Of a stretch of 64,000 bases of DNA, positions 1 to 9,572 are shown in pieces. Positions within the stretch are counted from its first letter, which is position 1, and each line of letters begins with the position of its first letter. The notes below the pieces were generated by a model. That model was not told the DNA's origin and did not search any database. It was given only the letters and a program-made list of their open reading frames with translations. The position numbers and the translations under genes are program-made. The stretch comes from Mycolicibacterium iranicum (GTDB lineage Bacteria > Actinomycetota > Actinomycetes > Mycobacteriales > Mycobacteriaceae). The stretch is from positions 434,001-498,000 of the forward strand of contig NZ_LQPC01000047.1 in assembly GCF_002101705.1 (NCBI RefSeq), given 5' to 3'.

Positions 1-1099
1 CATCCTCGGCTTGCATCCGGCCGAGCTTGTCCTTCATCAGCGACTCGATCTGCGCGGCCCGCGCGACCAGTCCGTCGGCCTCGATCGTCTCGATGGTGGC
101 CAGCGCGGCCGCACACGCGATCGGGTTTCCGCCGTAGGTGCCGCCGAGGCCGCTGACGTGCGGGGCGTCCATGATGTCGGCGCGACCCGTGACGGCCGAC
201 AGCGGCAGGCCGTCGGCGATGCCCTTTGCCGTGACGATCAGATCCGGGACGATGCCTTCGTGCTCGCAGGCGAACCAGGCGCCCGTGCGTGCAAAACCGG
301 TCTGCACCTCGTCGGCGATGAAAACGACGTCATTGGCGCGGCACCAGTCCAGCAGCGTCGGCAGGAAGCCTTCGGCGGGAACGATGAAGCCGCCTTCGCC
401 CTGGATGGGTTCGATGATGACCGCGGCCAAATTGTCCGCGCCGATCTGTTTGTCCATCACGGTGATGGCGCGACGCGCGGCGAGTTCGCCGTCGGTGGCC
501 AGTTCCTTGCCTCCGAATTCGGCGTCGCGGAACGGATAGGACAGCGGCGCACGGTAGATCTCGGGTGCGAAGGGGCCGAAGCCGTGCTTGTAGGGCATCG
601 ATTTCGCGGTCAGCGCCATCGTCAAGTTGGTGCGGCCGTGATAGGCGTGGTCGAAGGCGGCGACTGCCTGCTTGCCTGTGAACGTCCTGGCGATCTTGAC
701 GGCGTTTTCCACGGCCTCCGACCCGGAATTGAACAGTGCGGAGCGTTTGTCGCCGTCTCCCGGGGTGAGGCGGTTGAGCGCCTCGGCGACTGCCACGTAC
801 CCCTCGTAGGGCGTGACCATGAAGCAGGTGTGCGTGAACTTGCCCGCCTGCTCGGCCACCGCGTCGGCGACCTTGGGGGATGCGTTCCCGATGGTGGTGA
901 CCGCGATACCCGATCCCAGATCGATCAGGCGGTTGCCGTCGACGTCCTCGACGATTCCGCCGAATGCCCGCGCCGTGTAGACGGGCATGGTGTTGCCGAC
1001 CCCTCGGGCCACCGCTGCGCTTTTCCGCGCCATCAATTCCGACGACCGGGGGCCAGGAATGGCGGTGGCGAGATGGCGGCTCTGTTCGAGAGCGCTCAC
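1..1099 (-). CDS. gabT: 4-aminobutyrate aminotransferase (3' end outside window)
   Basis: Class III PLP-dependent aminotransferase that moves the amino group of GABA to 2-oxoglutarate, giving succinate semialdehyde and glutamate in the cytoplasmic GABA shunt. The visible frame reads VSALEQSRHL at its start, and contains the substrate/cofactor region NSGSEAVENA, the ADEVQTGFARTG PLP-ring motif and the PLP-lysine segment TAKGIADGLP. The GTG start at 1097-1099 follows a strong AAGGAGG sequence. The C-terminus runs off the left edge, so about 366 of an expected ~445 residues are present. It is divergent from yajC-secDF, as gabT (Rv2589) is in M. tuberculosis. The identity is firm at family level; strict GABA specificity is inferred from synteny. 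Confidence 0.93.
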   Translation of the reverse strand, partial: MSALEQSRHLATAIPGPRSSELMARKSAAVARGVGNTMPVYTARAFGGIVEDVDGNRLIDLGSGIAVTTIGNASPKVADAVAEQAGKFTHTCFMVTPYEGYVAVAEALNRLTPGDGDKRSALFNSGSEAVENAVKIARTFTGKQAVAAFDHAYHGRTNLTMALTAKSMPYKHGFGPFAPEIYRAPLSYPFRDAEFGGKELATDGELAARRAITVMDKQIGADNLAAVIIEPIQGEGGFIVPAEGFLPTLLDWCRANDVVFIADEVQTGFARTGAWFACEHEGIVPDLIVTAKGIADGLPLSAVTGRADIMDAPHVSGLGGTYGGNPIACAAALATIETIEADGLVARAAQIESLMKDKLGRMQAED

Positions 1100-1494
1100 A
1101 GGAAACCTCCTTGAGGAGCCGGAGAGAAACAGAAGATTCGACGCTTGCGCGTGCGGTTCGAGCCTAGTCGCACTGAGCACCGATCCGTCGAGAACCATGC
1201 CGCTTCCTGGCGGAATCAGCAGTGTAGACCGAGAATGCCAACGAAATCCGCGGCGATATCGTCGGCAACGTGCGAAGCTCTGGGCGCTGCAGAGCTGCCT
1301 GGAGATTTTCTGTTCTCTCCGAGCTGACCGGGGGCGACTGAAGGAAACGCCGCTGATGGCACACTGGACCACTGAGTCCTTCACGACGGGCCAACACCAC
1401 GACATGTCCGGGAGTCCCGGACACTCGATCGTGACATTGAATAATTCACACGAAACTCGAAGATCTCTTACAGAACTAGAAAGACACTGCCGCC
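1100..1494. other. Divergent intergenic region gabT / yajC
   Basis: This 395 bp region separates the divergent gabT and yajC genes and should hold both promoters. Short open frames cross it, but none shows a recognisable domain or a good ribosome binding site. I see no clear operator palindrome or structured RNA. Confidence 0.5.
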
Positions 1495-1839
1495 ATGGAT
1501 CTGGTCGTATTCCTACCCCTGCTCATCATCATGGGCGCATTCATGTTCTTCGCCTCCAGGCGCCAGAAGAAGGCGATGCAGGCCACCATCGATCTTCACA
1601 ACTCACTCGAGATCGGCGACCGTATCCACACCACGTCAGGTCTGCAGGGCACGATCAAGGGCATCGGTGACGATTACATCGACCTGGAGATCGCACCCGG
1701 CGTGGTCACCACCTGGATGAAGCTCGCGGTGCGCGACCGCATCGTCGACGACGTGGAGGACGACGATGATCTCGATGGCGACGTCGAATCCTCCGGCGTC
1801 GAGCTGACCAAGAGCCCGAACGAGAAGACTGACGGCTGA
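1495..1839 (+). CDS. yajC: Sec translocon accessory protein YajC
   Basis: Small inner-membrane protein that joins SecD and SecF in the accessory complex of SecYEG. It has one N-terminal membrane helix (about residues 2-20), then the basic stretch SRRQKKA and the conserved core LEIGDRIHTTSGLQGTI. The C-terminus is acidic (a run of Glu/Asp around residues 82-95), as in actinobacterial homologues. At 114 residues it has normal length. It lies 64 bp upstream of secD in the expected yajC-secD-secF order. Confidence 0.95.
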   Translation: MDLVVFLPLLIIMGAFMFFASRRQKKAMQATIDLHNSLEIGDRIHTTSGLQGTIKGIGDDYIDLEIAPGVVTTWMKLAVRDRIVDDVEDDDDLDGDVESSGVELTKSPNEKTDG

Positions 1840-1903
1840 GATCTCAGCAGCAGCACGTACTCTTTGCGGTGCTGACGACCTGATCTCGAGGAGACCCTGA
1901 CAC

Positions 1904-3691
1904 GTGGCATCGTCTTCGACGGTTCACCCTGCCCGCTACCTGGCGCTGTTCCTGGTACTGCTCATCGGCGCATACCTGCTGGTGTTCATGACCGGGGACA
2001 AGAAGCCCGACCCCAAATTGGGCATCGACCTCCAGGGCGGCACCCGCGTCACCCTGACCGCCCGCACACCCGACGGCTCCCAGCCTTCGCGTGAATCGCT
2101 GATCCAAGCCCAGGAGATCATCAGCGCCCGCGTCGACGGCCTCGGCGTGTCGGGCTCCGAGGTCATCATCGACGGCAACAACCTGGTGATCACCGTTCCC
2201 GGCGACGACACCAGCGAAGCCCGCAGCCTCGGCCAGACGGCGCGTCTCTACATCCGCCCGGTGATCCACGTGATCCCGGCGGGCGAACAGCCGCCACCGG
2301 AGGCGGGGCCCGAGGGAGCCCCACCCGGAACGATCCCCGGTATGCCTCCCGGTGCGATTCCCGGTATGCCGCCGGGGGCCATCCCCGGCATGCCGCCCGG
2401 GGGCGCAGCGCCCGAGCCCGCGGCACCCGCCGCGCCTGAGCCCGCACCGCAGCCGCGCCCCTTCCCGCAGCAGCCCGCTCCGTCTCCGGAGCCCGCGCCG
2501 CCCGCGCCTGCCCCTGGGCAACAGGCGCCACCTCCCGAACCGGGTGCCCCCCCGTCTCTCCCCGGCGACCGCGGCGACAGGCCGATCGCGGATCAGATCC
2601 AAGACGAGAAGCAGTTGCGTCAAAGCAGCGAGCAGGCCATCCAGATCCTGGCGCTGCAGTTCCAGGCCACCCGCTGCGGTGAAGAAGACGTTCTCGCCGG
2701 CAACGACGACCCGAACCTGCCGCTGGTCACGTGTTCGCAGGACGGCAACGAGGTCTACCTGCTGGACAAGTCGATCATCAACGGTGAGGAAATCGAGAAT
2801 GCGTCCTCTGGGCTGAACCAGCAGGCCGGCGAGTACGTCGTCGACCTGTCGTTCAAAGACCAGGGCGCCAAGACGTGGGCGGATTTCACCGCAGCCAATG
2901 TCGGTACCCAGACGGCGTTCGTCCTGGACTCCAAGGTCGTCAGTGCGCCGGTGATCAACGAGCCGATCCCGGGCGGAAACACCCAGATCACCGGGCAGTT
3001 CACCCAGGACACGGCGCGTGAACTTGCCAACGTGCTCAAGTACGGGTCGCTGCCGCTGTCGTTCGACTCGAACGAAGCCGAGACTGTTTCGGCGACGCTG
3101 GGCCTGTCATCGCTGCGGGCAGGTCTGATCGCCGGTGCGGTCGGGCTGGCCGCCGTGCTGTTGTACTCGCTGCTCTACTACCGGGCGCTCGGCATGTTGA
3201 TCGCGCTGTCACTGGTGGCCTCGGGTGCGATGGTCTTCGCCATCCTTGTGCTGCTGGGCCGATATATCAATTACACCCTTGACCTGGCCGGTATCGCCGG
3301 CCTGATCATCGGTATCGGCATGACGGCGGACTCGTTCGTGGTGTTCTTCGAACGAATCAAAGACGAGATCCGTGAGGGGCGTTCGTTCCGCTCCGCGGTG
3401 CCGCGAGGGTGGGCGAGGGCCCGCAAGACGATCCTGTCCGGCAATGCCGTGACGTTCCTGGCCGCCGCTGTGCTGTACTTCCTCGCCGTCGGCCAGGTGA
3501 AGGGATTCGCGTTCACGCTCGGACTGACAACCATCCTCGACGTCGTCATCGTGTTCCTGGTGACGTGGCCGCTGGTCTTCATGGCGTCGAAGTCGCCTAC
3601 ATGGGCCAAGCCGTCCCTCAACGGATTGGGCGCCGTCCAGCAGATCGCACGCGAACGCCGAGCTGCCGCGAACGCGGCGGGACGGGGATAG
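1904..3691 (+). CDS. secD: Protein translocase subunit SecD
   Basis: RND-superfamily subunit that uses the proton motive force to help pull exported proteins through SecYEG. Residues 10-30 form the first membrane helix, followed by the D1 motif GIDLQGGTRVTL at about 40-50. A large periplasmic P1 domain follows, then a C-terminal membrane block with the D4-type motif GIGMTADSFVVFFERIKDE. The start is GTG at 1904 behind CGAGGAG. Residues about 126-222 are an extreme Pro/Ala/Gly-rich insertion inside the P1 domain, which explains the 595-residue length. secF begins 3 bp after the stop, so the two are co-transcribed. Confidence 0.96.
   Translation: MASSSTVHPARYLALFLVLLIGAYLLVFMTGDKKPDPKLGIDLQGGTRVTLTARTPDGSQPSRESLIQAQEIISARVDGLGVSGSEVIIDGNNLVITVPGDDTSEARSLGQTARLYIRPVIHVIPAGEQPPPEAGPEGAPPGTIPGMPPGAIPGMPPGAIPGMPPGGAAPEPAAPAAPEPAPQPRPFPQQPAPSPEPAPPAPAPGQQAPPPEPGAPPSLPGDRGDRPIADQIQDEKQLRQSSEQAIQILALQFQATRCGEEDVLAGNDDPNLPLVTCSQDGNEVYLLDKSIINGEEIENASSGLNQQAGEYVVDLSFKDQGAKTWADFTAANVGTQTAFVLDSKVVSAPVINEPIPGGNTQITGQFTQDTARELANVLKYGSLPLSFDSNEAETVSATLGLSSLRAGLIAGAVGLAAVLLYSLLYYRALGMLIALSLVASGAMVFAILVLLGRYINYTLDLAGIAGLIIGIGMTADSFVVFFERIKDEIREGRSFRSAVPRGWARARKTILSGNAVTFLAAAVLYFLAVGQVKGFAFTLGLTTILDVVIVFLVTWPLVFMASKSPTWAKPSLNGLGAVQQIARERRAAANAAGRG
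2324..2395 (+). repeat. 24-bp in-frame repeat (PG[TA]IPGMP x3) in secD
   Basis: Three consecutive eight-residue units PGTIPGMP, PGAIPGMP and PGAIPGMP occupy SecD residues 141-164. At DNA level they are near-identical 24-bp units. They sit in the longer Pro-rich insertion of the periplasmic P1 domain. Their number probably varies between strains through slippage; that last point is inference. Confidence 0.8.
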
Positions 3692-3694
3692 ACG

Positions 3695-4951
3695 ATGGCC
3701 ACCAAGAACCGCTTCCACGAAGAGTCGACCGCCCAGGAAGCTCCGGACCTGGAATCAAGCGCGTCCGAGGCGTCCAAGCACGGGTTCTTCGTCCGCCTCT
3801 ACACCGGCACCGGCGCCTTCGAGGTGATGGGCAAGCGCAAGCTCTGGTACACGGTCAGCGGCATCATCGTTGCGATCGCCGTCGCAGCGATGGTCATCCG
3901 CGGCTTCACCTTCGGCATCGACTTCGAGGGCGGCACCAAGGTCTCGTTCCCGCGCGGTGACGGGCAGACCACCACCCAGCAGGTCGAGACGGTGTTCAGC
4001 GACACGATCGGGCGGGCGCCCGACTCGGTGGTCATCGTCGGCAGCGGCAACGACGCGACCTTCCAAATCCGGGCCGAGACGCTGACCAACGACGAGATGA
4101 TCGAGCTGCGCACCGCGCTGTTCGACGCCTTCCAGCCCGTCGGATCCGACGGCCAGCCCAGCGAGCAGGCCGTCAGCGACTCCGCGGTGTCCGAGACATG
4201 GGGCGGCCAGATCACCCAGAAGGCCCTCATCGCGCTGGTGGTCTTCCTGGTCTTGGCCGCCATCTACATCACGATCCGCTACGAGCGCTACATGGCGATC
4301 GCGGCGCTGGCGACCCTGGGCTTCGACCTCGTCGTCACGGCGGGGGTGTACGCGCTCGTGGGCTTCGAAGTCACCCCGGCAACTGTGATCGGTCTGCTGA
4401 CGATTCTTGGCTTCTCGCTCTACGACACCGTCATCGTGTTCGACAAGGTCGAGGAGAACACCGACGGCTTCGAGCACAGCACACGAAGGACGTTCGCCGA
4501 GCAGGCCAACCTCGCTGTGAACCAGACGTTCATGCGATCGATCAATACCAGCCTGATCTCGGTGCTGCCGATCCTCGCGCTGATGGTGATCGCCGTGTGG
4601 CTCCTCGGCGTCGGGACGCTGATGGACCTGGCGCTGGTGCAGCTGGTCGGCGTCATCGTCGGCACCTACTCGTCGATCTTCTTCGCCACACCACTGCTGG
4701 TCAGCCTGCGCGAACGCACCGACGTGGTGCGCAAGCACACCCGAAGGGTGCTCAACCGCCGCCAGACCGCGGCGGCCAGGGCTACGGGGATCGACGCCGA
4801 CGCGCCGGCCGAGGGCGACGCCGAGCCCGCAACCGTGGCCGCTTCGCCGCAGCCGCCACCCGACAAGCCCCAGCCCGGCGCTCGTCCCGTGCGGCCCACC
4901 TCGAGCAGGACCGGGCGACCCTCGGGTAAGCGCACGCCGCGGAATCGGTAG
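3695..4951 (+). CDS. secF: Protein translocase subunit SecF
   Basis: Partner of SecD in the SecDF-YajC complex. It begins MATKNRFHEE with a short cytoplasmic tail, then a membrane helix and the family motif FGIDFEGGTKVSF around residue 75. A periplasmic P4 domain precedes five C-terminal helices that include GFSLYDTVIVFDKVEEN, the SecF equivalent of the SecD helix-4 motif. The last ~60 residues are a Pro/Ala/Arg-rich cytoplasmic tail. At 418 residues it is close to mycobacterial SecF. The ATG is 3 bp after secD and 6 bp separate it from the following lipoprotein gene. Confidence 0.96.
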   Translation: MATKNRFHEESTAQEAPDLESSASEASKHGFFVRLYTGTGAFEVMGKRKLWYTVSGIIVAIAVAAMVIRGFTFGIDFEGGTKVSFPRGDGQTTTQQVETVFSDTIGRAPDSVVIVGSGNDATFQIRAETLTNDEMIELRTALFDAFQPVGSDGQPSEQAVSDSAVSETWGGQITQKALIALVVFLVLAAIYITIRYERYMAIAALATLGFDLVVTAGVYALVGFEVTPATVIGLLTILGFSLYDTVIVFDKVEENTDGFEHSTRRTFAEQANLAVNQTFMRSINTSLISVLPILALMVIAVWLLGVGTLMDLALVQLVGVIVGTYSSIFFATPLLVSLRERTDVVRKHTRRVLNRRQTAAARATGIDADAPAEGDAEPATVAASPQPPPDKPQPGARPVRPTSSRTGRPSGKRTPRNR

Positions 4952-4957
4952 CGGCCC

Positions 4958-6607
4958 ATGGCTGGCCGTCGCGCGATCGCCTTCGTGGCGGTACTCGCCC
5001 TGATGGGCGGACTCGGTCTGACCTCCTGCTCGGAGGAAACCGCCGATTCCGTCGACTACGCCGTCGACGGCACGCTGATCAGTTACAACACCAACACCGT
5101 CGCCGGTGCCGCGTCGGGAGGGCCGCAGGCGTTCGCTCGCGTCCTGACCGGATTCAACTATCACGGCCCCGATGGTCAGATCGTCGGCGACCACGACTTC
5201 GGGACGGTCTCGGTCGTCGGGCGTTCGCCGCTGATCCTCGACTATGAAATCAAGCCGAACGCCGTGTACTCCGACGGCAAGCCGATCACGTGCGACGACA
5301 TGGTGCTGGCTTGGGCATCGCAGTCCGGCCGGTTCCCGTGGTTCGACGCCGCGAGTCGCGCCGGCTACTCCGACATCGCGACCATCGACTGCGCGCCGGG
5401 ACAGAAGAAGGCGAGGGTGTCGTTCGCGCCTGAGCGCGGCTTCACCGACTTCGGTCAGCTGTTCACCGCGACCTCGATGATGCCGGCGCACGTCATCGCC
5501 GACGTTCTGGGTCTCGGCGATGGAGCGGTGACCACGGCGCTGCTCAACAACGACGGTCCAGCCGTGGAGCGGATCGCGCAGGTGTGGAACAGCACCTGGA
5601 ACCTCACACCCGATCTCGATCTGAAGAAGTTCCCGTCGTCGGGCCCCTACAAGCTGGAGTCGGTCACCGGCGACGGCGCAGTTGTGTTGGTGGCCAACGA
5701 CAAATGGTGGGGCGCCAAGCCGGTCACCCCACAGATCACCGTCTGGCCTCGCAGACCCGACCTGCAGGATCGCGTCAACGAGGGTGCCTACGACGTCGTC
5801 GACATCGCAGCCGGTTCGTCGGGCACCCTCAACCTGCCCGATGACTACGTGCGCACTGATTCGCCGTCGGCAGGTATCGAGCAGTTGATCTTCGCCCCGC
5901 AGGGGCCGCTGGCCGCAGTGCCCGCCCGCAGGGCGTTGGCACTGTGCACCCCGCGCGACGTCATCGCGCGCAACGCCGAGGTCCCGGTGGCCAACAGCCG
6001 CCTGAACGCGGCCACCGAAGACGCCTACACAGCCGCTGAAGCCACGCCGCAGGTCAACGAGTTCGCGGTCGGCAATCCGGAGGCCGCGCGCGCCGCGCTG
6101 GGCGGGCAGCCGCTGAGGGTGCGGATCGGCTATCAGACACCGAACGCCCGACTCGCCGCCACAGTCGGCGCGATCGCCAAGGCCTGCGCGCCCGCCGGCA
6201 TCACCGTCGAGGATGTCGCGGGAGAGAACACCGGTCCCCTCACCTTGCGCGACAACCAGATCGACGTGCTGATCGCGAGTACTGGCGGTGCGGCGGGCAG
6301 CGGATCGTCGGGCTCCTCGGCGATGGACGCCTACACACTGCACAGCGCGAACGGCAACAATCTGCCCCGCTACCGCAATGAGCGCATCGACGCGATCATC
6401 GCGACGATCGCCGTCACGTCCGACCCGAAGGAGATGGCGCGGTTGCTCGGCGAGGCGGGTCCGATCCTCTGGGGCGATATGCCGACCTTGCCGCTGTACC
6501 GTCAGCAGCGAACACTGCTCACGTCGACGAAGATGTTCGCGGTGAGTGGTAACCCGACGCGATGGGGAGCGGGATGGAACATGGACCGCTGGAAGCTGAG
6601 TCAGTGA
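4958..6607 (+). CDS. Family 5 extracellular solute-binding lipoprotein
   Basis: Secreted substrate-binding lipoprotein of the oligopeptide/dipeptide (DppA/OppA, SBP_bac_5) class. The N-terminus has a signal sequence ending in the lipobox LTSC (cysteine at about residue 24). Typical SBP_5 landmarks follow: YSDGKPITCDDMVLAW near residue 110 and SSGPYKLESV further on, with a C-terminal region resembling the usual peptide-binding lobe. No permease or ATPase is adjacent. It sits between secF and apt, the position of Rv2585c in M. tuberculosis, so the linkage to the sec operon is conserved. Its ligand is unknown. Its stop overlaps the proposed apt GTG start. Confidence 0.85.
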   Translation: MAGRRAIAFVAVLALMGGLGLTSCSEETADSVDYAVDGTLISYNTNTVAGAASGGPQAFARVLTGFNYHGPDGQIVGDHDFGTVSVVGRSPLILDYEIKPNAVYSDGKPITCDDMVLAWASQSGRFPWFDAASRAGYSDIATIDCAPGQKKARVSFAPERGFTDFGQLFTATSMMPAHVIADVLGLGDGAVTTALLNNDGPAVERIAQVWNSTWNLTPDLDLKKFPSSGPYKLESVTGDGAVVLVANDKWWGAKPVTPQITVWPRRPDLQDRVNEGAYDVVDIAAGSSGTLNLPDDYVRTDSPSAGIEQLIFAPQGPLAAVPARRALALCTPRDVIARNAEVPVANSRLNAATEDAYTAAEATPQVNEFAVGNPEAARAALGGQPLRVRIGYQTPNARLAATVGAIAKACAPAGITVEDVAGENTGPLTLRDNQIDVLIASTGGAAGSGSSGSSAMDAYTLHSANGNNLPRYRNERIDAIIATIAVTSDPKEMARLLGEAGPILWGDMPTLPLYRQQRTLLTSTKMFAVSGNPTRWGAGWNMDRWKLSQ

Positions 6608-7137
6608 GCAGAGACGAAGACATCTCCGAGGTCATCAAATCGCTGATGCGTGAGGTGCCCGATTTTCCCGAGCCGGGAGTCCAGTTCAAGGACCTCACAC
6701 CGGTGCTCGCCGACGCGCGCGGGCTCGCTGCGGTGAGCAAGGCGATCTCCGACAGCGCGCGCGGAGCGGACCTGGTGGCCGGAGTGGATGCGCGGGGCTT
6801 TCTGCTGGGCGGCGCTGTCGCGGTCACGCTGGGCATCGGTGTGCTCGCCGTCCGCAAGGGCGGCAAGCTGCCGCCGCCGGTGCTCGGAGAGACCTACACG
6901 CTCGAGTACGGGTCGGCCACCCTCGAAGTGCCCGCCAACGGCGTCGAGCTCGCCGGCCGTTCGGTCGTCGTCATCGATGACGTGCTCGCCACCGGTGGCA
7001 CGCTCGCCGCCACGCACCAACTCCTGACGAAGGCCGGCGCCGAGGTGACGGGTGCGGTGGTGATGATGGAACTGACCGCACTCGGAGGCCGGGCCGCGGT
7101 GGAACCTCTCGAGGTCACCAGCTTGTACACCGTCTGA
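6604..7137 (+). CDS. apt: Adenine phosphoribosyltransferase
   Basis: Salvages adenine by reaction with PRPP to give AMP and pyrophosphate in the cytoplasm. The N-terminus MREVPDFPEPGVQFKDLTP and the PRPP loop VVVIDDVLATGGTLAAT are diagnostic. I chose GTG 6604, which overlaps the TGA of the preceding gene and gives a usual-length protein of 177 residues. In-frame ATGs at 6562 and 6574 are alternatives; the latter follows GGGGAGCGGG and cannot be excluded. It lies directly upstream of rel, as Rv2584c lies next to relA. Confidence 0.94.
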   Translation: MSRDEDISEVIKSLMREVPDFPEPGVQFKDLTPVLADARGLAAVSKAISDSARGADLVAGVDARGFLLGGAVAVTLGIGVLAVRKGGKLPPPVLGETYTLEYGSATLEVPANGVELAGRSVVVIDDVLATGGTLAATHQLLTKAGAEVTGAVVMMELTALGGRAAVEPLEVTSLYTV

Positions 7138-7176
7138 GCGGATATCCTGCGAAGAGCACTGCTCCTGGAGGTGAAC

Positions 7177-9549
7177 ATGGCCGACAAGGTTCGGACGGAT
7201 CCCATCGCGAACCAGGCTGTGCAGTCACCTCCGTCCTCTTCGGTCTCCAGCCCGGAAACCCAGCCGATGGAGATCGTCAAGCCGGCACCCACCAGCGCCT
7301 CGCGACGAGTGCGGGCGCGGCTGGCGCGCCGGATGACCTCGCAGCGCAGCACCATCAACCCGGTACTCGAACCGCTGGTGGCGGTGCACCGCGAGATCTA
7401 CCCCAAGGCCGACCTGACGCTGCTGCAGCGGGCTTACGAAGTCGCCGAGCAGCGCCACGCCGACCAGATGCGCAAGTCCGGCGACCCGTACATCACCCAC
7501 CCGCTGGCAGTCGCGAACATCCTCGCCGAGCTCGGCATGGACACCACGACGCTGATCGCCGCGTTGCTGCACGACACCGTCGAGGACACCGGCTACACGC
7601 TTGAGGCGCTCACCCAGGAATTCGGCGTCGAGGTGGGGCATCTCGTCGACGGCGTCACCAAGCTCGACAAGGTCGCGCTGGGGACGGCCGCTGAGGGCGA
7701 GACCATCCGCAAGATGATCATCGCGATGGCGCGTGATCCCCGCGTGCTGGTGATCAAGGTGGCCGACCGGCTGCACAACATGCGCACCATGCGCTTCCTG
7801 CCGCCGGAGAAGCAGGCCCGCAAAGCGCGTGAGACGCTGGAAGTCATTGCGCCGCTGGCGCATCGGCTCGGCATGGCGACGGTCAAGTGGGAGCTCGAAG
7901 ATCTGTCGTTCGCGATCCTGCACCCCAAGAAGTACGAAGAGATCGTCCGGCTGGTCGCCGACCGCGCACCGTCGCGCGACACCTACCTGGCCAAGGTGCG
8001 GGCCGAGATCACCGCCACGCTGAACGCGTCGAAGATCAACGCGACCGTCGAAGGCCGACCGAAGCACTACTGGTCGATCTATCAGAAGATGATCGTCAAA
8101 GGCCGCGATTTCGACGACATCCACGACCTGGTCGGCGTGCGGATCCTGTGCGACGAGGTCCGCGACTGCTATGCCGCCGTCGGTGTGGTGCACTCGCTGT
8201 GGCAGCCGATCGCGGGTCGGTTCAAGGACTACATCGCCCAGCCCCGGTTCGGGGTCTACCAGTCGCTGCACACCACGGTCGTAGGCCCGGAGGGCAAGCC
8301 ACTGGAAGTGCAGATCCGCACCATCGGCATGCACAAGACCGCCGAGTACGGCATTGCCGCGCACTGGCGGTACAAAGAAGCCAAGGGCCGCAACGGGGTT
8401 CCGCCAAGCAGCACCGCCACCGAGATCGACGACATGGCCTGGATGCGACAGCTGCTCGACTGGCAGCGTGAGGCCGCCGACCCGGGGGAGTTCCTGGAAT
8501 CGCTGCGCTACGACCTTGCGGTGCAGGAGATCTTCGTCTTCACCCCTAAGGGCGACGTGATCACTCTGCCGACCGGCTCGACCCCGGTCGACTTCGCCTA
8601 CGCCGTGCACACCGAGGTGGGTCACCGGTGCATCGGCGCCCGCGTCAACGGTCGCCTCGTTGCGTTGGAGCGAAAGCTCGAAAACGGGGAAGTGGTGGAG
8701 GTTTTCACGTCGAAGGCGCCTAACGCCGGTCCGTCGCGGGACTGGCAAGGCTTCGTCGTGTCGCCTCGCGCGAAGGCCAAGATCCGGCAGTGGTTCGCCA
8801 AGGAGCGCCGGGAGGAAGCGCTCGACACAGGCAAGGAGGCGATCGCCCGCGAGGTTCGTCGCGGTGGACTTCCGTTGCAGCGCTTGATGAATGCCGAGAC
8901 GATGTCGGCGCTGGCGCGCGAACTTCGCTACACCGACGTGTCGGCTCTTTACACAGCCGTCGGCGAGGGGCATGTGTCCGCCCGCCACGTGGTGCAGCGA
9001 CTGGTCGCCCAGCTCGGCGGTGACGACGAGGCCGCCGACGAGATCGCCGAGCGGTCGACGCCGGCGACGATGCCGATCAGGCAGCGCACCAGCGACGACG
9101 TGGGCGTGGCCGTGCCGGGCGCGCCGGGTGTGCTGACCAAACTCGCGAAGTGCTGCACGCCGGTGCCGGGTGACAACATCATGGGCTTCGTCACCCGCGG
9201 CGGCGGCGTCAGCGTGCACCGCACCGATTGCACGAATGCGACGTCGCTGGAGCAACAATCGGAGCGGATCATCGAAGTACAGTGGGCTCCGTCACCGTCC
9301 TCGGTGTTCCTGGTGGCCATCCAGGTGGAGGCGCTCGACCGGCACCGGTTGCTCTCCGATGTCACGCGCGTGCTGGCCGACGAGAAGGTCAACATCCTGT
9401 CGGCATCGGTCACCACGTCCAACGACAGAGTGGCGATCAGCCGCTTCACCTTCGAGATGGGTGATCCCAAGCACCTCGGGCACGTGCTCAACGTGGTACG
9501 CAACGTGGAAGGCGTCTACGACGTCTACCGCGTCACGTCCGCCGCCTGA
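7177..9549 (+). CDS. rel: Bifunctional (p)ppGpp synthetase/hydrolase Rel
   Basis: Stringent-response enzyme that makes and degrades (p)ppGpp in response to amino-acid starvation on the ribosome. The HD hydrolase domain shows ALLHDTVEDT; the synthetase domain shows GRPKHYWSIYQK and FGVYQSLHTTV. A TGS domain begins at IFVFTPKGDVITLP, and a conserved Cys region (LAKCCTPVPGD) and a C-terminal ACT domain follow. ATG 7177 is preceded by CTGGAGG; an in-frame GTG at 7171 overlaps that site and is unlikely. The 790-residue length is as expected for mycobacterial Rel. Both catalytic domains look intact, so the protein should be bifunctional. Confidence 0.97.
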   Translation: MADKVRTDPIANQAVQSPPSSSVSSPETQPMEIVKPAPTSASRRVRARLARRMTSQRSTINPVLEPLVAVHREIYPKADLTLLQRAYEVAEQRHADQMRKSGDPYITHPLAVANILAELGMDTTTLIAALLHDTVEDTGYTLEALTQEFGVEVGHLVDGVTKLDKVALGTAAEGETIRKMIIAMARDPRVLVIKVADRLHNMRTMRFLPPEKQARKARETLEVIAPLAHRLGMATVKWELEDLSFAILHPKKYEEIVRLVADRAPSRDTYLAKVRAEITATLNASKINATVEGRPKHYWSIYQKMIVKGRDFDDIHDLVGVRILCDEVRDCYAAVGVVHSLWQPIAGRFKDYIAQPRFGVYQSLHTTVVGPEGKPLEVQIRTIGMHKTAEYGIAAHWRYKEAKGRNGVPPSSTATEIDDMAWMRQLLDWQREAADPGEFLESLRYDLAVQEIFVFTPKGDVITLPTGSTPVDFAYAVHTEVGHRCIGARVNGRLVALERKLENGEVVEVFTSKAPNAGPSRDWQGFVVSPRAKAKIRQWFAKERREEALDTGKEAIAREVRRGGLPLQRLMNAETMSALARELRYTDVSALYTAVGEGHVSARHVVQRLVAQLGGDDEAADEIAERSTPATMPIRQRTSDDVGVAVPGAPGVLTKLAKCCTPVPGDNIMGFVTRGGGVSVHRTDCTNATSLEQQSERIIEVQWAPSPSSVFLVAIQVEALDRHRLLSDVTRVLADEKVNILSASVTTSNDRVAISRFTFEMGDPKHLGHVLNVVRNVEGVYDVYRVTSAA

Positions 9550-9572
9550 GGTACTGCGCTCGCCGAGCAATC

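Noticed and set aside
3755..6343. 862-codon open frame on the minus strand
   Set aside because: It is the antisense of secF and the lipoprotein gene, with His/Arg/Gly-biased composition and no domain; a GC-rich shadow frame.
7225..9258. 677-codon minus-strand open frame
   Set aside because: Lies entirely antisense to rel, which has full domain support.
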